A stretch of 64,000 nucleotides of DNA. Origin: Deltaproteobacteria bacterium. GTDB taxonomy: Bacteria > Myxococcota > UBA727 > VGSZ01. Below the pieces are notes generated by a model. It saw only the letters and a program-made list of their open reading frames with translations. It searched no databases and was not told the DNA's origin. Within the stretch, counting starts at the first letter, position 1; each line of letters starts with the position of its first letter. Both the position numbers and the translations under genes were made by a program. Below, piece after piece: positions 48,882 through 57,585 of the stretch. Where the stretch lies: assembly GCA_016177705.1 (NCBI GenBank), contig JACOUT010000010.1:1-64000 (forward strand), given 5' to 3'.

Positions 48882-49121
48882 ATGCCGACCGTGCTGCGCG
48901 TCGCCGGCTACCGTTTCTTCTTCTTCAGCAACGAAGGAGACGAACCGACGCACATCCACGTCGAGACGGCCGGCAAGCACGCGAAGTATTGGCTGGGTCC
49001 GGTTGTGCTCGCGTCATCGCACGGCTACTCTTCGAAGGAGTTGAGCCGAATCACGCGGCTGGTCGTCGACAACGAGGGTCTATTCGTCGAGCGATGGCAT
49101 GAGCACTTCCGCGGCCAATGA
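48882..49121 (+). CDS. DUF4160 protein (putative toxin-antitoxin component)
   Basis: The 79-residue product matches the DUF4160 pattern: 'VAGYRFFFFSNEGDEPTHIHVE' then 'AKYWLGPV' and 'SSKELSRITRLVVDNEGLFVERWHEHF'. The conserved HIHV segment is intact. DUF4160 genes usually sit next to DUF2442 genes, as here, and the pair has the layout of a type II toxin-antitoxin module. Which protein is toxic is not settled. The next ATG lies inside this gene (23-bp overlap). Codon use is less GC-biased than the neighbours, fitting a mobile module. Confidence 0.85.
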   Translation: MPTVLRVAGYRFFFFSNEGDEPTHIHVETAGKHAKYWLGPVVLASSHGYSSKELSRITRLVVDNEGLFVERWHEHFRGQ

Positions 49122-49362
49122 CCTGCGAACCAGCGCGACGGCGACCAGCGTCGTCGTTACTGACGATGCGGTTCACCTGACACTGACCGACGGCCGCGAG
49201 CTCAGCGTGCCGCTGGTCTGGTTCCCGCGACTGCTGGCAGGGACGACCGAGCAGCGCGCCAACTGGCGCCTGATCGGCGGCGGTGTGGGCATTCATTGGT
49301 CCGATCTTGACGAGGACGTCTCGGTCGCCGGCCTGCTGCGCGGGGTCCGCGCACCGTCCTGA
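49099..49362 (+). CDS. DUF2442 protein (partner of DUF4160)
   Basis: The 87-residue product fits DUF2442: 'VVVTDDAVHLTLTDGRELSVPLVWFPRLLAGTTEQRANWRLIGGGVGIHWSDLDEDVSVAGLLRG'. The terminal 'HWSDLDEDVSV..LL' is the strongest conserved block. A small beta-rich protein of this sort may bind its partner directly. It overlaps the DUF4160 gene by 23 bp and converges with the methyltransferase gene, 2 bp away. Together they make up a compact module inserted between dnaB and housekeeping genes. Confidence 0.85.
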   Translation: MSTSAANDLRTSATATSVVVTDDAVHLTLTDGRELSVPLVWFPRLLAGTTEQRANWRLIGGGVGIHWSDLDEDVSVAGLLRGVRAPS

Positions 49363-49364
49363 CG

Positions 49365-50435
49365 TCACCTGCCGCGTTGCACGCGCCGCCCTACCGCGAC
49401 CAGCTCCTGGCCGTGGCTCGCTACCGACGTGGCGGTGAAGGCGAGCCGCGGCGCCGCGCGCTCGAGCCGGCGCAGCCAATCGGGCAGCTCGGCGACCATC
49501 GACCACTGCTTGAGCTTGAGCGTGAACACCACGCCACGCAGGGTGTCGACATGCGCTGCCACGAAGGGCAACGCGCCGCGCAGGGCGGTGCCCGGCGGCA
49601 CGTTGACGTCGACCAGCAGCCAGTGAAACGGGCCGGCGATCCGTGACGGCTCGAGCTGCGTCGACGGCGTGCGCACGTGCACGAAGCGCGGGTGCGCGGC
49701 CACGCGCGCGTCCATCTCGTTCGGGTCGACGCCGACCACGTCGAGGCCGAGCTCGAGCAACAACATCGCCGCGCCGCCCGGCGCCGCGCCGATCTCGAGC
49801 GCGCGCTCGCCCGGCCGCGGCTCGAGCGCCGCGCGTTCGAGCACCTCGCGCAGCTTGAGGTAGGCGCGCGACGGCGGCCCGCCCTGGTCGGGCGCCGCGA
49901 TGGTCACGCGCGGACGACCGCCCGGCCAGGGCGAGCCGAACAGCGCGTGCCGGTGCAGCGTCAGCCAGGGCGTTCCGTCGATCAGCACCACCGTGACGAC
50001 GTGATCGCCCGGCTCGGGCCGCTCGCCCTCACGCACCACGTCGCGCAGCTCCGCGGCCAGCGCGGCGCGCAGCGCGTCGGCCTCCTGCCACGCCGCGTCG
50101 GCCGCGGTATCGAGCACGTGCAGGCGCACCGGCGCGCCGGCGACGCGCGCGAGCGCGCGCACGTCGTCGTGCAGCTCACCGGCGCGGCCGAAGCACGGCG
50201 CCGCGAAGCGCGCCAGCGGCGCGTCGAGGCGCGCGTCGGCGGCGAGCGCGCCCGGCGCCTTGAGAGTGACCACTCCCTTGCGCGAGAACGCCAGGCGCAG
50301 GCCGGCAGCGGCGACGCCGGCGGCGAGCGTCTTCTCGGCCCCGGGCGCGCACAGCGCCAGCCAGAACGTCGACGTGGGCAGCACGGCGGGGGGCATTGCG
50401 GCCGGGCCGCGGGCGCCGGCGGCGTCCGTGGTCAC
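49365..50435 (-). CDS. RlmM/FtsJ-like SAM-dependent methyltransferase
   Basis: The 356-residue protein has an N-terminal THUMP-like/ferredoxin-like region (about 20-150) and a C-terminal Rossmann methyltransferase domain: 'LKLREVLE', SAM-binding 'ALEIGAAPGGAAMLLLELG', 'VVGVDPNEMD', 'LLVDVNVPP' and 'FTLKLKQW'. The K-D-K set matches FtsJ/RlmM 2'-O-methyltransferases of rRNA. E. coli RlmM modifies C2498 of 23S rRNA; the same role is likely, not certain. GTG 50435 overlaps the upstream stop by 4 bp; ATG 50357-50396 region offers later starts. Confidence 0.85.
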   Translation of the reverse strand: MTTDAAGARGPAAMPPAVLPTSTFWLALCAPGAEKTLAAGVAAAGLRLAFSRKGVVTLKAPGALAADARLDAPLARFAAPCFGRAGELHDDVRALARVAGAPVRLHVLDTAADAAWQEADALRAALAAELRDVVREGERPEPGDHVVTVVLIDGTPWLTLHRHALFGSPWPGGRPRVTIAAPDQGGPPSRAYLKLREVLERAALEPRPGERALEIGAAPGGAAMLLLELGLDVVGVDPNEMDARVAAHPRFVHVRTPSTQLEPSRIAGPFHWLLVDVNVPPGTALRGALPFVAAHVDTLRGVVFTLKLKQWSMVAELPDWLRRLERAAPRLAFTATSVASHGQELVAVGRRVQRGR

Positions 50436-51871
50436 TTGCTGTGCTCCGCCGCGGCGACGGCGCGCTTCGCTTCGGCGTAGAGCGGGTCGTCGGTGGAGAG
50501 CGCGCGCAGCGCCGAGCGCAGGTCTTCCAGGCCCTCGCGGTCGCCGAGCGTCAGGCGCTCCCGGCCGCGCAGCACCAGCGCGGCGGCGGCGACGTGGGTG
50601 GTCGGGTCGAGGTCGATCACCTGATCGCACTTGGCGACCGCCCAGGCGTGGTCGCTCTTCTCGGCGCTCGCGCGCGCGTTGGCAAACAGCAGCTCCTGCT
50701 TGGCCCGCACGTCCTCGGCGCTGTCGCCACCGCGCAGCAGCAGCACGCCGGCGACGACGAGCGCGACGATCACCAGCGTGGCGATGACGCCGAGCGCGCC
50801 GCCGGCCATGAACGAGCGCCGACCAGACGGCGCTTCCGCCGCTTGCACCCCCAGGACGCCACCGCGCGCCTGCGGCGTGGGCAGCGGCTTGGGTGCCGCG
50901 AAGGTCGGCTCGGCCGCCGATGGCGAGGCGGGCAGGCGCAGCGTCTCCTCGACGGTCTCCTCGATGGTCTGCTCGACGGTCTGCTCGGCGAAGGTCGGCT
51001 TTGGTGGCGGGGCCTCGGCGTGGCCGCGCGGCGCGTTCAGGTTGAACGGCGCGGGGCGGGGCGGGCCGGCGTCGGAGGCCGGCTCCCAGGGCCGCTCGAC
51101 GCTCTTGGCCACCGTGCGCAGCACCGACTCACCGTGGCCGAGCCCGCCCGGCGACGTCGACGGCAGCTCCATGTGGAAGCCGCCGAAGCCGCCGGGCTGC
51201 ACCGGCGAAGGGGTCGCGAGGCGGGGCGGGGCCGTCGGCGCCACCGGCGGCGGTGTGGGCGCGCGCGGCGGTGCGGGCGGCGGCGTGGACCGTCGCGGCG
51301 GTGCGGGCGGCGGCGTCGCGGTGCGCGGCGCCGGCAAAGGGGTCGCGGTGCGCGGCGGGGGCATCGGCATGTCGGGTGGTTGCGAGTCGCTCAAGGTCGG
51401 CTCGCCCGGCTCGGTGTCGCCATCGAGCACGGCCGCACCCTCCATCGAGGTGCCGAGCGGCCACAGGTGCTCGAGCAAGCCGCGCACCTCCACCTCGCTC
51501 GCCAGGTAGACGCGGAAGTTCAGCAGTTGGCGTGCGACATCGTCGCGCGCGCTCGGATCGGCGACCAGCAGGTGCACGGTGCCGTCGGGGTCGCGACGCA
51601 CCGGACAGGCGGTCAGGTCGCGCAGCTTGCGCACCAGGTGCTGCGGCAGCTGGAAGCGCTCGGCGCGCTGGATCAGCTCGCGCGACGCCACCGAAATGCC
51701 GGTCAAGGTCGAGAGCGCGCGCAACAGCTCGTCGACGTCGACGCCGGCATGCACCAGCCGGCCGACACGCGACGCCGACACCCAGAGCGGCACGCGCTCC
51801 GCCGCCGCGGCCTGCTCGCGCGTAACCACGCCGAGCGCCACCAGCCCTTCTATGGGGTCGAAGTCGACCAT
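50432..51871 (-). CDS. GspE-N (MshEN)-like domain membrane protein
   Basis: The 479-residue protein starts with a domain like the N-terminal part of GspE/MshE ATPases ('GLVALGVVTREQ', 'ALSTLTGISVAS', 'LPQHLVRKLRDLTACPVRR..DGTVHLLVADPS'), about residues 1-130. It then has a long Pro/Ala/Thr linker with repeats, a transmembrane helix (about 370-392) and a short TPR-like helical C-terminus (about 400-475). In MshE the N-domain binds cyclic di-GMP; this protein has no ATPase, so it could be a ligand-sensing membrane adaptor. It is coupled to the methyltransferase gene by a 4-bp overlap. Confidence 0.75.
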   Translation of the reverse strand: MVDFDPIEGLVALGVVTREQAAAAERVPLWVSASRVGRLVHAGVDVDELLRALSTLTGISVASRELIQRAERFQLPQHLVRKLRDLTACPVRRDPDGTVHLLVADPSARDDVARQLLNFRVYLASEVEVRGLLEHLWPLGTSMEGAAVLDGDTEPGEPTLSDSQPPDMPMPPPRTATPLPAPRTATPPPAPPRRSTPPPAPPRAPTPPPVAPTAPPRLATPSPVQPGGFGGFHMELPSTSPGGLGHGESVLRTVAKSVERPWEPASDAGPPRPAPFNLNAPRGHAEAPPPKPTFAEQTVEQTIEETVEETLRLPASPSAAEPTFAAPKPLPTPQARGGVLGVQAAEAPSGRRSFMAGGALGVIATLVIVALVVAGVLLLRGGDSAEDVRAKQELLFANARASAEKSDHAWAVAKCDQVIDLDPTTHVAAAALVLRGRERLTLGDREGLEDLRSALRALSTDDPLYAEAKRAVAAAEHSK

Positions 51872-51947
51872 CGCCGCCAGTCTGCCCGATTCCGCGCGCC
51901 AGGGGAGCGGGGTTCCTGGGCGTCTCCGAGGGCGCGTCCGATCGTGC

Positions 51948-53435
51948 TCAGGGGCGCCTCTTGGCCTCGGCCACGACCTCCTGCAACAGCGCGGCCCACG
52001 ACTGCGCTGGCCCGTCCCAGCTTACGTCGAGCTGCAACAGCCGTTTCTGTACCTCGGGCAGACGCCCGCCCTCGGCGACCTTGTGCACGCGCTCGACGGC
52101 AAGCACCAGGTTCTCGGGGGAGAGCGGCGAGAACAGCACGCCGGTGGCGCGTCGCCACGGATCGAAGGCGTCGGTGCCGGTGCGCGCCGTCTGGGCCATC
52201 GGGTCGTGGATGGTGTCAACCAGGCCGCCGGTGGCGTGTGCCACGGGGATGGTGCCGTAGCGCTGTGCAATCAACTGGACGAGACCGCAGGGCTCGAAGC
52301 GCGACGGCACCAGCATCAGGTCGGCGCCGGCGTAGAGCTGACGCGCCAGCGCGTCGTCGTAGGCAGGGCGGAAGAACAGGCGCCGGGGGTAGCGCGCCTG
52401 CTTCTCGGTGAGGGCTGCGGCGATTGCCGGCGAGCCGTCACCGAGCAGCGCCAGACTGGCGCCGTGCTCGACCAGCGCGTCGACGGCGCGCGCGATCATG
52501 TCCCAGCCCTTCTGCTGCGCAAGCCTGCCGACAGCGGCGCACAGCAGGCCGGGCGGCGGCGCGTCGAGCCCCAAGCGCCCGAGCAGCGCCTCGCGGCAGC
52601 GCGCCTTGCCCGAAAGGTCGTCGGCCGAAAACGAGGCGGGCAGCGCGGGGTCGTTCTGCGGATCAAAGCGCGTGTCGTCGATGCCGTTGACGATGCCCAC
52701 CAGGCGATGCGCGCGTGCGCGGTAGGCGCCCTCGAGGCCTTCGCCGAAGTCGTGCGTCTGCAGCTCACGCGCGTAGCGCGGCGACACGGCCACGATGCGG
52801 TCGGCCCACATGACGCCGCCCTTCAGCATGCACAAAGAGCCCCAGGCCTCGAGCCCGTCGACGTGGAACAGGTCCGGTGCGAGCCCGGTGCTGCCCATAA
52901 GCTCGGCCGGGAAGCGCCCCTGGTGCGCGTTGTTGTGCACCACCTGCACGGTGCCGATGGCGCGATTCGGGCCGCGGTCGAGCGAGGTGCGCAGCATGGC
53001 AAGCGTGAGCGCCGCGTGCCAGTCGTGCGCCACCACGACGTCCGGGTGCTCGGCCTCGGCGCGGTAGGCGGCGGCCTTGCACAAGGCGACGAAGCGCACG
53101 CCGTTGTCGACGTAGTCGTGACCGGCCTCGCCGTACAGCCCGGCGCGGTCGAACAGCGCAGGGACGTCGAGCAGCGCCGCCTCCACGCCGGGGAACAGCG
53201 TGCCGCACGAGAAGCGCCCCTCGAAGGTCTGCGGCCCGAGCGTCAGACGGATGGGGCCGCCGTCGATCAGGCGTGGACACGCGCCGCTCAAGAGGGCGCT
53301 GCGGTAACCGGGCACCACCACGGTCACGTCGTGGCCCAGTGCGCCGAGCGCGCGCGCCAGGCCGCTGGTGGCGTCGCCGAGCCCGCCGCTTTGGCACAAG
53401 GGCGCCAGCTCTGAGCAGACGAACATCACGTGCAT
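51948..53435 (-). CDS. glgA: Glycogen/starch synthase (GT5)
   Basis: The 495-residue enzyme has the GT5 layout: 'MFVCSELAPLCQSGGLGDATSGL' at the start, 'VVVAHDWHA', 'VHNNAHQGRFP', 'VSPRYARE', and the C-terminal acidic pair region 'FEPCGLVQLIAQRYGTIPVAHATGGLVDTI'. It extends alpha-1,4-glucan from ADP-glucose supplied by GlgC, encoded at 54290-55537 on the same strand. The N-terminal motif is Q-S-G-G-L where most enzymes have K-T/V-G-G-L, so the usual nucleotide-binding lysine appears to be missing. ATG 53435 is chosen at the natural start of the fold. Confidence 0.93.
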   Translation of the reverse strand: MHVMFVCSELAPLCQSGGLGDATSGLARALGALGHDVTVVVPGYRSALLSGACPRLIDGGPIRLTLGPQTFEGRFSCGTLFPGVEAALLDVPALFDRAGLYGEAGHDYVDNGVRFVALCKAAAYRAEAEHPDVVVAHDWHAALTLAMLRTSLDRGPNRAIGTVQVVHNNAHQGRFPAELMGSTGLAPDLFHVDGLEAWGSLCMLKGGVMWADRIVAVSPRYARELQTHDFGEGLEGAYRARAHRLVGIVNGIDDTRFDPQNDPALPASFSADDLSGKARCREALLGRLGLDAPPPGLLCAAVGRLAQQKGWDMIARAVDALVEHGASLALLGDGSPAIAAALTEKQARYPRRLFFRPAYDDALARQLYAGADLMLVPSRFEPCGLVQLIAQRYGTIPVAHATGGLVDTIHDPMAQTARTGTDAFDPWRRATGVLFSPLSPENLVLAVERVHKVAEGGRLPEVQKRLLQLDVSWDGPAQSWAALLQEVVAEAKRRP

Positions 53436-53481
53436 CGCGTGGCCCTGTTCTCCCCGGCTCTCGTCGTCGTACCATGTGCTC

Positions 53482-53793
53482 GTGCCCGACGAGAAAAAAC
53501 ACGGCGCGAGCAACCGCGACCAGCGACACGGCGACGAGAACGTCTACGGCGCCAAGCCGGCCCCCGAGAAGGTAGTTCGGCTCGGCCTGGCGCGCGCCAA
53601 AGGCTTCCTCTACCTGCTCGACGTCGAGCTGACGGTGCTGCGCGCCGCGCGCGACCCCGAGACCGACGAGCTGGCCGAGCCCGAGCTGGTGCAGCGCATC
53701 GAGCACGTGCGCGAGGCGGGGTGGTTCTACTTCCTCGACGCGGACGGCGATCTGGCGCGCTTACGCGAGAGCGGCCAGCGACCCGACAAGTAG
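53482..53793 (+). CDS. Small conserved-looking protein, unknown
   Basis: The 103-residue product has a basic, disordered N-terminus (about 1-25), then a compact alpha/beta region: 'LGLARAKGFLYLLDVELTVLRAAR' and 'REAGWFYFLDADGDLARLR'. No signal or known domain. GTG 53482 is used; the frame is open farther upstream into glgA antisense. It is divergent from glgA (46 bp) and converges with the two-helix membrane protein. A 6-bp hairpin (53815-53830) lies between the two stops. Confidence 0.6.
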   Translation: MPDEKKHGASNRDQRHGDENVYGAKPAPEKVVRLGLARAKGFLYLLDVELTVLRAARDPETDELAEPELVQRIEHVREAGWFYFLDADGDLARLRESGQRPDK

Positions 53794-53831
53794 GAGCCGT
53801 CGACCGCTCGCGGTGATGTGCCGCCACATCC

Positions 53832-54197
53832 TCAGAAGGAGACGAAGCGACGCACCAGCAGCGCGGCGGCCGCGATGCCTCCCGACGCGCCAAGCAGGTA
53901 CCACGCGTCCTTGATGAAGAACGCGGCAGCGAAGAACGCGACGCCAGCGAGCAACGGCCCGATCCGGCTGCTGGTCTTGGCGTAGCGAATGCAGGCGATG
54001 CCCACGGTGGACACCAGGAGCCCAAGGAACAGCGCGCCGGGCGTGTAGCCGAACAGCGTCTGGTCCGCGGCGGCGATTGCGGGCGGCCCGTTCGATGGCG
54101 CGCCCTCCTTCGCCTGCACGGCCTCGAGCTGTTTGGTGAGCGCTTGCAGGTCCCGGTCGAGGTCGACCCTTGGATCGGCAGTGGCGTCGTTCCCCAC
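53832..54197 (-). CDS. Small membrane protein with two or three helices
   Basis: The 121-residue product has an acidic, coiled-coil-prone N-terminus (about 1-45) and three short hydrophobic segments (about 52-70, 76-95, 100-118), probably an inner-membrane protein. GTG 54197 is strongly favoured by GGAGGTGA (54202-54209), a near-perfect Shine-Dalgarno; the longer ATG at 54230 has none. It lies 92 bp downstream of glgC in the same direction. No family was recognised. Confidence 0.7.
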   Translation of the reverse strand: MGNDATADPRVDLDRDLQALTKQLEAVQAKEGAPSNGPPAIAAADQTLFGYTPGALFLGLLVSTVGIACIRYAKTSSRIGPLLAGVAFFAAAFFIKDAWYLLGASGGIAAAALLVRRFVSF

Positions 54198-54289
54198 GGG
54201 GTCACCTCCGGACGTCCGCGACCACCCCATGGTACGCGCTTCGTGCGGCTGCTGCCGTCTGGGTGCCACGGCGCGAGCACGGGTGAGCG

Positions 54290-55537
54290 TTAGTCGTACT
54301 CGTCGACCTGGCCGAAGTCGTCGCGCGACACCACCACGATGCCGCCGTCACTGATGGTGAAGCGCTGGCGGTCGCGCTCGAGGTCTTCACCGATGCGTTC
54401 GCCCGGCGGGATCTTGACGCCCTTGTCGACGATGCAGCGATGCAGGCGAGCGCCGCGCCCGACGTCGACGTCGGGGAACAGCACCGCGTCGGTGATGTGG
54501 CTGTAGCTGTTGATGCGCACGTGCGGGAATACCACCGAGCGCTCGACGCGGCCGCCGGAGATGATGACGCCGCCGCCGATGACGGTGTCGATGGCCATGC
54601 CGACGCGCCCGCCTGAGAAGTCGGAGAAGACGAACTTCGACGGGCCGGCTGGCGCGGGGTTGCCGCGGATCGGCCAGTCGTCGTTGTAGAGGTTGAGGCT
54701 CGGGCTCACCGAGATCAGGTCGAGCGAGGCCTCGTGGTAGGCGTCGATGGTGCCGACGTCGCGCCAGTAGCCGCGCGAGCTCTCGTCCTCGCCGCGACAC
54801 AGGTGCGACGCGAAGTCGTAGGCGTAGACCTTGAGACGCCCCGGCGCCGTGGACAGGATGTCCTTGCCGAAGTCATGCGCCGACTCGGTCTGGTCGGCGT
54901 CTCGTCGCAGCTCGTCGAGCAGCACCTTGCTTTTGAAGATGTAGTTGCCCATCGAGGCCAACGCCATGTCCGGACGGCCGGGCATGGGCGGCGGGTCCTT
55001 CGGCTTCTCGACGAAGTTGATGATGCGCCCGGTGTCGTCGACGTGCAGCACGCCGAAGGCGGAGGCCTGCGCAATGGGCACCGGCAGCGTCGCCACCGTG
55101 ACGTCGGCGTCCATGTCTTTGTGGAACTGCATCATGACGCCGACGTCCATCTTGTAGACGTGGTCGGAGCCGAACACGAGCACGTCGTCGGGGCGCACCT
55201 CGCGCAGCAGATCGAGGTTCTGGTAGATGGCGTCGGCGGTGCCGCGAAACCAGGTGGGGCCGCGGTTCATGGCGGCGGGCGCGCACTCGATGAACTGATC
55301 GATGACGGTGGAGGCGAGCGGCCAGGCACGTGTCAGGTGCCGCACCAGCGAGGTGGCGCGGTACTGCGTGATGACCTTGATCTGGTGAAAGCCCGAGTTG
55401 ACCAGGTTCGACAGCACGAAGTCGATCAAGCGGTAGCGACCGCCGAAGTAGACGGCGGGCTTGCTGCGCTCCTTGGTGAGCGGCCACAGGCGCTTGCCCT
55501 CGCCGCCCGCCAGCACCATGGCGATCGACTTCTGCAC
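54290..55537 (-). CDS. glgC: Glucose-1-phosphate adenylyltransferase
   Basis: The 415-residue enzyme has 'VLAGGEGKRLWPLTKERSKPAVYFGGRYRLIDFVLSN', the ADP-glucose pyrophosphorylase N-terminus, 'GTADAIYQNL', 'FGSDHVYKMD', 'FVEKPKDPP' and 'GYWRDVGTIDAYHEA', and a left-handed beta-helix C-terminus. It makes ADP-glucose from glucose-1-phosphate and ATP, the first step of glycogen synthesis. GTG 55537 follows GGAGG by 6 bp; the longer GTG 55564 lacks a site. With glgA on the same strand 0.85 kb away, it gives a split glycogen locus. Confidence 0.96.
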   Translation of the reverse strand: MQKSIAMVLAGGEGKRLWPLTKERSKPAVYFGGRYRLIDFVLSNLVNSGFHQIKVITQYRATSLVRHLTRAWPLASTVIDQFIECAPAAMNRGPTWFRGTADAIYQNLDLLREVRPDDVLVFGSDHVYKMDVGVMMQFHKDMDADVTVATLPVPIAQASAFGVLHVDDTGRIINFVEKPKDPPPMPGRPDMALASMGNYIFKSKVLLDELRRDADQTESAHDFGKDILSTAPGRLKVYAYDFASHLCRGEDESSRGYWRDVGTIDAYHEASLDLISVSPSLNLYNDDWPIRGNPAPAGPSKFVFSDFSGGRVGMAIDTVIGGGVIISGGRVERSVVFPHVRINSYSHITDAVLFPDVDVGRGARLHRCIVDKGVKIPPGERIGEDLERDRQRFTISDGGIVVVSRDDFGQVDEYD

Positions 55538-55621
55538 CCCAGACCTCCGCGGCCGATCATGCACCGATGGCGACGGCGGGCAAGTTTGACGCCGGCCTGC
55601 GAGCGCGCGGGCGAGGGCGGA

Positions 55622-57496
55622 TCAGCCCGGCGCCTTCTTGTTGGCGCCGCTGCCGTCGAGCACCTGGCGCGCGCGGCGCAGCAGCTCGTCGGGTTGGAAG
55701 GGCTTCTGCAGGAAGATGATGTCGGCGTCGAGCACGCCGTGGTGCACGATGGCGTTTTCGGTGTAGCCGGAGACGTAGAGCACCGCGAGGTCCGGGTCGC
55801 GCTCGCGCAGCTTGGTGGCCAGCTCGCTGCCGCCCATCATCGGCATGACGACGTCGGTGATGAGCAGGTCGACCTTGACGCCGGTCTCGACCTTGGCGAG
55901 CGCCTCGAGCCCGTTGCCGGCCTCGAGCACGTCGTAGCCGGCCTTCTTGAGCACGCGCACCGCCACGCGGCGCAGCGGCGCCTCGTCTTCCACCAGCAGC
56001 ACGGTTTCGCTGCCGCCTTGCGTGGCGCTCGTGCGCGCGGGGGGCAGCGCGTCCGGCTTGCCGCCGACGCGCGGGAAGTAGGCGCGGAAGGTGGAGCCGC
56101 GCCCGGGCTCGCTGTAGACCCAAATATGCCCGTTGGCTTGCTTGACGATGCCGTAGACGGTGGCGAGCCCGAGGCCGGTGCCGGCGCCGGGCGGCTTGGT
56201 GGTGAAGAAGGGCTCGAACACCCGGAGTCGCACCGACTCGGTCATGCCCACGCCCGTGTCGCTGACCGCCAACATGACGTACTCGCCGGCGGTGACGTCG
56301 GGGTGGCTGGCGCAGTAGGCCTGATCGAGCGTGACGTTGCCGAGCTCGACGGTGATGCGGCCGCCGTGTTGCATGGCGTCGCGCGCGTTGATGGCGAGGT
56401 TGAGGATCACCTGCTCGAGCTGCGAGGGATCGATCTCGATCAATCCCTCCTCGCCGCTACAGGTGGTCATGAGCTCGACGTCGGCGCCGAGCAAGCGCCG
56501 CAGCATCTTCTCCATGTCCGTGACCAGGCCGCTCGCGTGCAGGCGCAGCGGCTTCACCACCTGGCGGCGCGAGAAGGCGAGCAGTTGTCGCGTCAGTCCC
56601 GAGGCGCGCTCGGCCGCAGCCAGCACTTCATCGATGTCACTGCGCGCGGCGTGATCGGCGTCGAGCGCGTCTGCCGCGAAGCGGCCGTAGCTCATCATCA
56701 CCGCCAGCAGGTTGTTGAAGTCGTGCGCCACGCCGCCCGCCAGACGGCCGATCGACTCCATGCGCTGCGAGGCCAACAACCGCTCCTCGAGCTGGCGCTT
56801 CTCGGAGACGTCCCGCAGCGCGTGGATGGCGAGCTGCTCACCGTCGCGCGGGAGCATGCTGATGGTCGCCTCCAACGCCACCTCGCTCCTGTCGCTGCGC
56901 AGGCCGACGAGCGGTCCGAGCACGCCGCCGGCGGCACGCGGCAGCCCGAGCGGACCGCCGAGGATGCCGGCGGTGCCCGCGAGGGCGTCGCGGCGCCGCT
57001 CGGTGACGACGGCGTCGAGCGGCTGCCCGACGAGCTGCTCGCGAGCGCAGCGGAACAGCGCGAGCGCAGCCGCGTTGACGGCGCGGATCTGTCCCGTGGC
57101 GTCGACCACCAGCATGGCGTCGGGCGCGGCCTCGAGCGCGGCATGAAAGAGGCTGATCGCTTGCGCCTGCGCCGACACCACCTGCGCCCCGCGTCGCCTG
57201 CCGACCTCGATCAGCGCCGTCACCACCCAGAGCGCAAACACGGTCAGGCCACGATTGACGTAGGTCATCTCCTGGCTCGGGCCGGGGACGCCGAGGTAGA
57301 GGTCCGATACCAAGAGCGCGGTGGCGAGGCTCGCCACCGCCGGCGCGCACCAGGGTGGGTCGCAGCGGAGTGCCAGCAGCAGCACCAGCGGGACGACGTA
57401 GAAGACGCCCGCGGCGTAGCCACCCGGCGCGGCGAGGTCGATCGCGAAGACGCCGAACACGATCGTCATCGCCATGCCGAGCTTGGCGTAATTCAC
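55622..57496 (-). CDS. Hybrid histidine kinase (TM-PAS-HisKA-HATPase-REC)
   Basis: The 624-residue protein has an N-terminal membrane region of about four helices (about 1-100), a PAS domain (about 115-225, 'LEAAPDAMLVVDATGQIRAVN'), a dimerisation domain with phospho-acceptor His258 ('GGVAHDFNNLL'), an ATPase domain ('NLAINARDAM', 'DTGVGM', 'GTGLGLATVYGIV') and a C-terminal receiver with Asp548 ('LLITDVVMP'). It would pass phosphate from His258 to Asp548 and onward, for example through an HPt protein. GTG 57496 has GGGGGA before it. No response regulator is adjacent. Confidence 0.95.
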   Translation of the reverse strand: MNYAKLGMAMTIVFGVFAIDLAAPGGYAAGVFYVVPLVLLLALRCDPPWCAPAVASLATALLVSDLYLGVPGPSQEMTYVNRGLTVFALWVVTALIEVGRRRGAQVVSAQAQAISLFHAALEAAPDAMLVVDATGQIRAVNAAALALFRCAREQLVGQPLDAVVTERRRDALAGTAGILGGPLGLPRAAGGVLGPLVGLRSDRSEVALEATISMLPRDGEQLAIHALRDVSEKRQLEERLLASQRMESIGRLAGGVAHDFNNLLAVMMSYGRFAADALDADHAARSDIDEVLAAAERASGLTRQLLAFSRRQVVKPLRLHASGLVTDMEKMLRRLLGADVELMTTCSGEEGLIEIDPSQLEQVILNLAINARDAMQHGGRITVELGNVTLDQAYCASHPDVTAGEYVMLAVSDTGVGMTESVRLRVFEPFFTTKPPGAGTGLGLATVYGIVKQANGHIWVYSEPGRGSTFRAYFPRVGGKPDALPPARTSATQGGSETVLLVEDEAPLRRVAVRVLKKAGYDVLEAGNGLEALAKVETGVKVDLLITDVVMPMMGGSELATKLRERDPDLAVLYVSGYTENAIVHHGVLDADIIFLQKPFQPDELLRRARQVLDGSGANKKAPG

Positions 57497-57585
57497 GGAT
57501 CCCCCGAGCACTGCGGCTGTTCCCCTCTACGGACCCGGCTGTACTGCCCGATCGAACGGTCGACAAGGCGCTCGGGCGTCGCGCG

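Noticed and set aside
53815..53830. Hairpin GATGTG/CACATC between two convergent genes as terminator
   Set aside because: Only six pairs and no U tract; may contribute but cannot be called.
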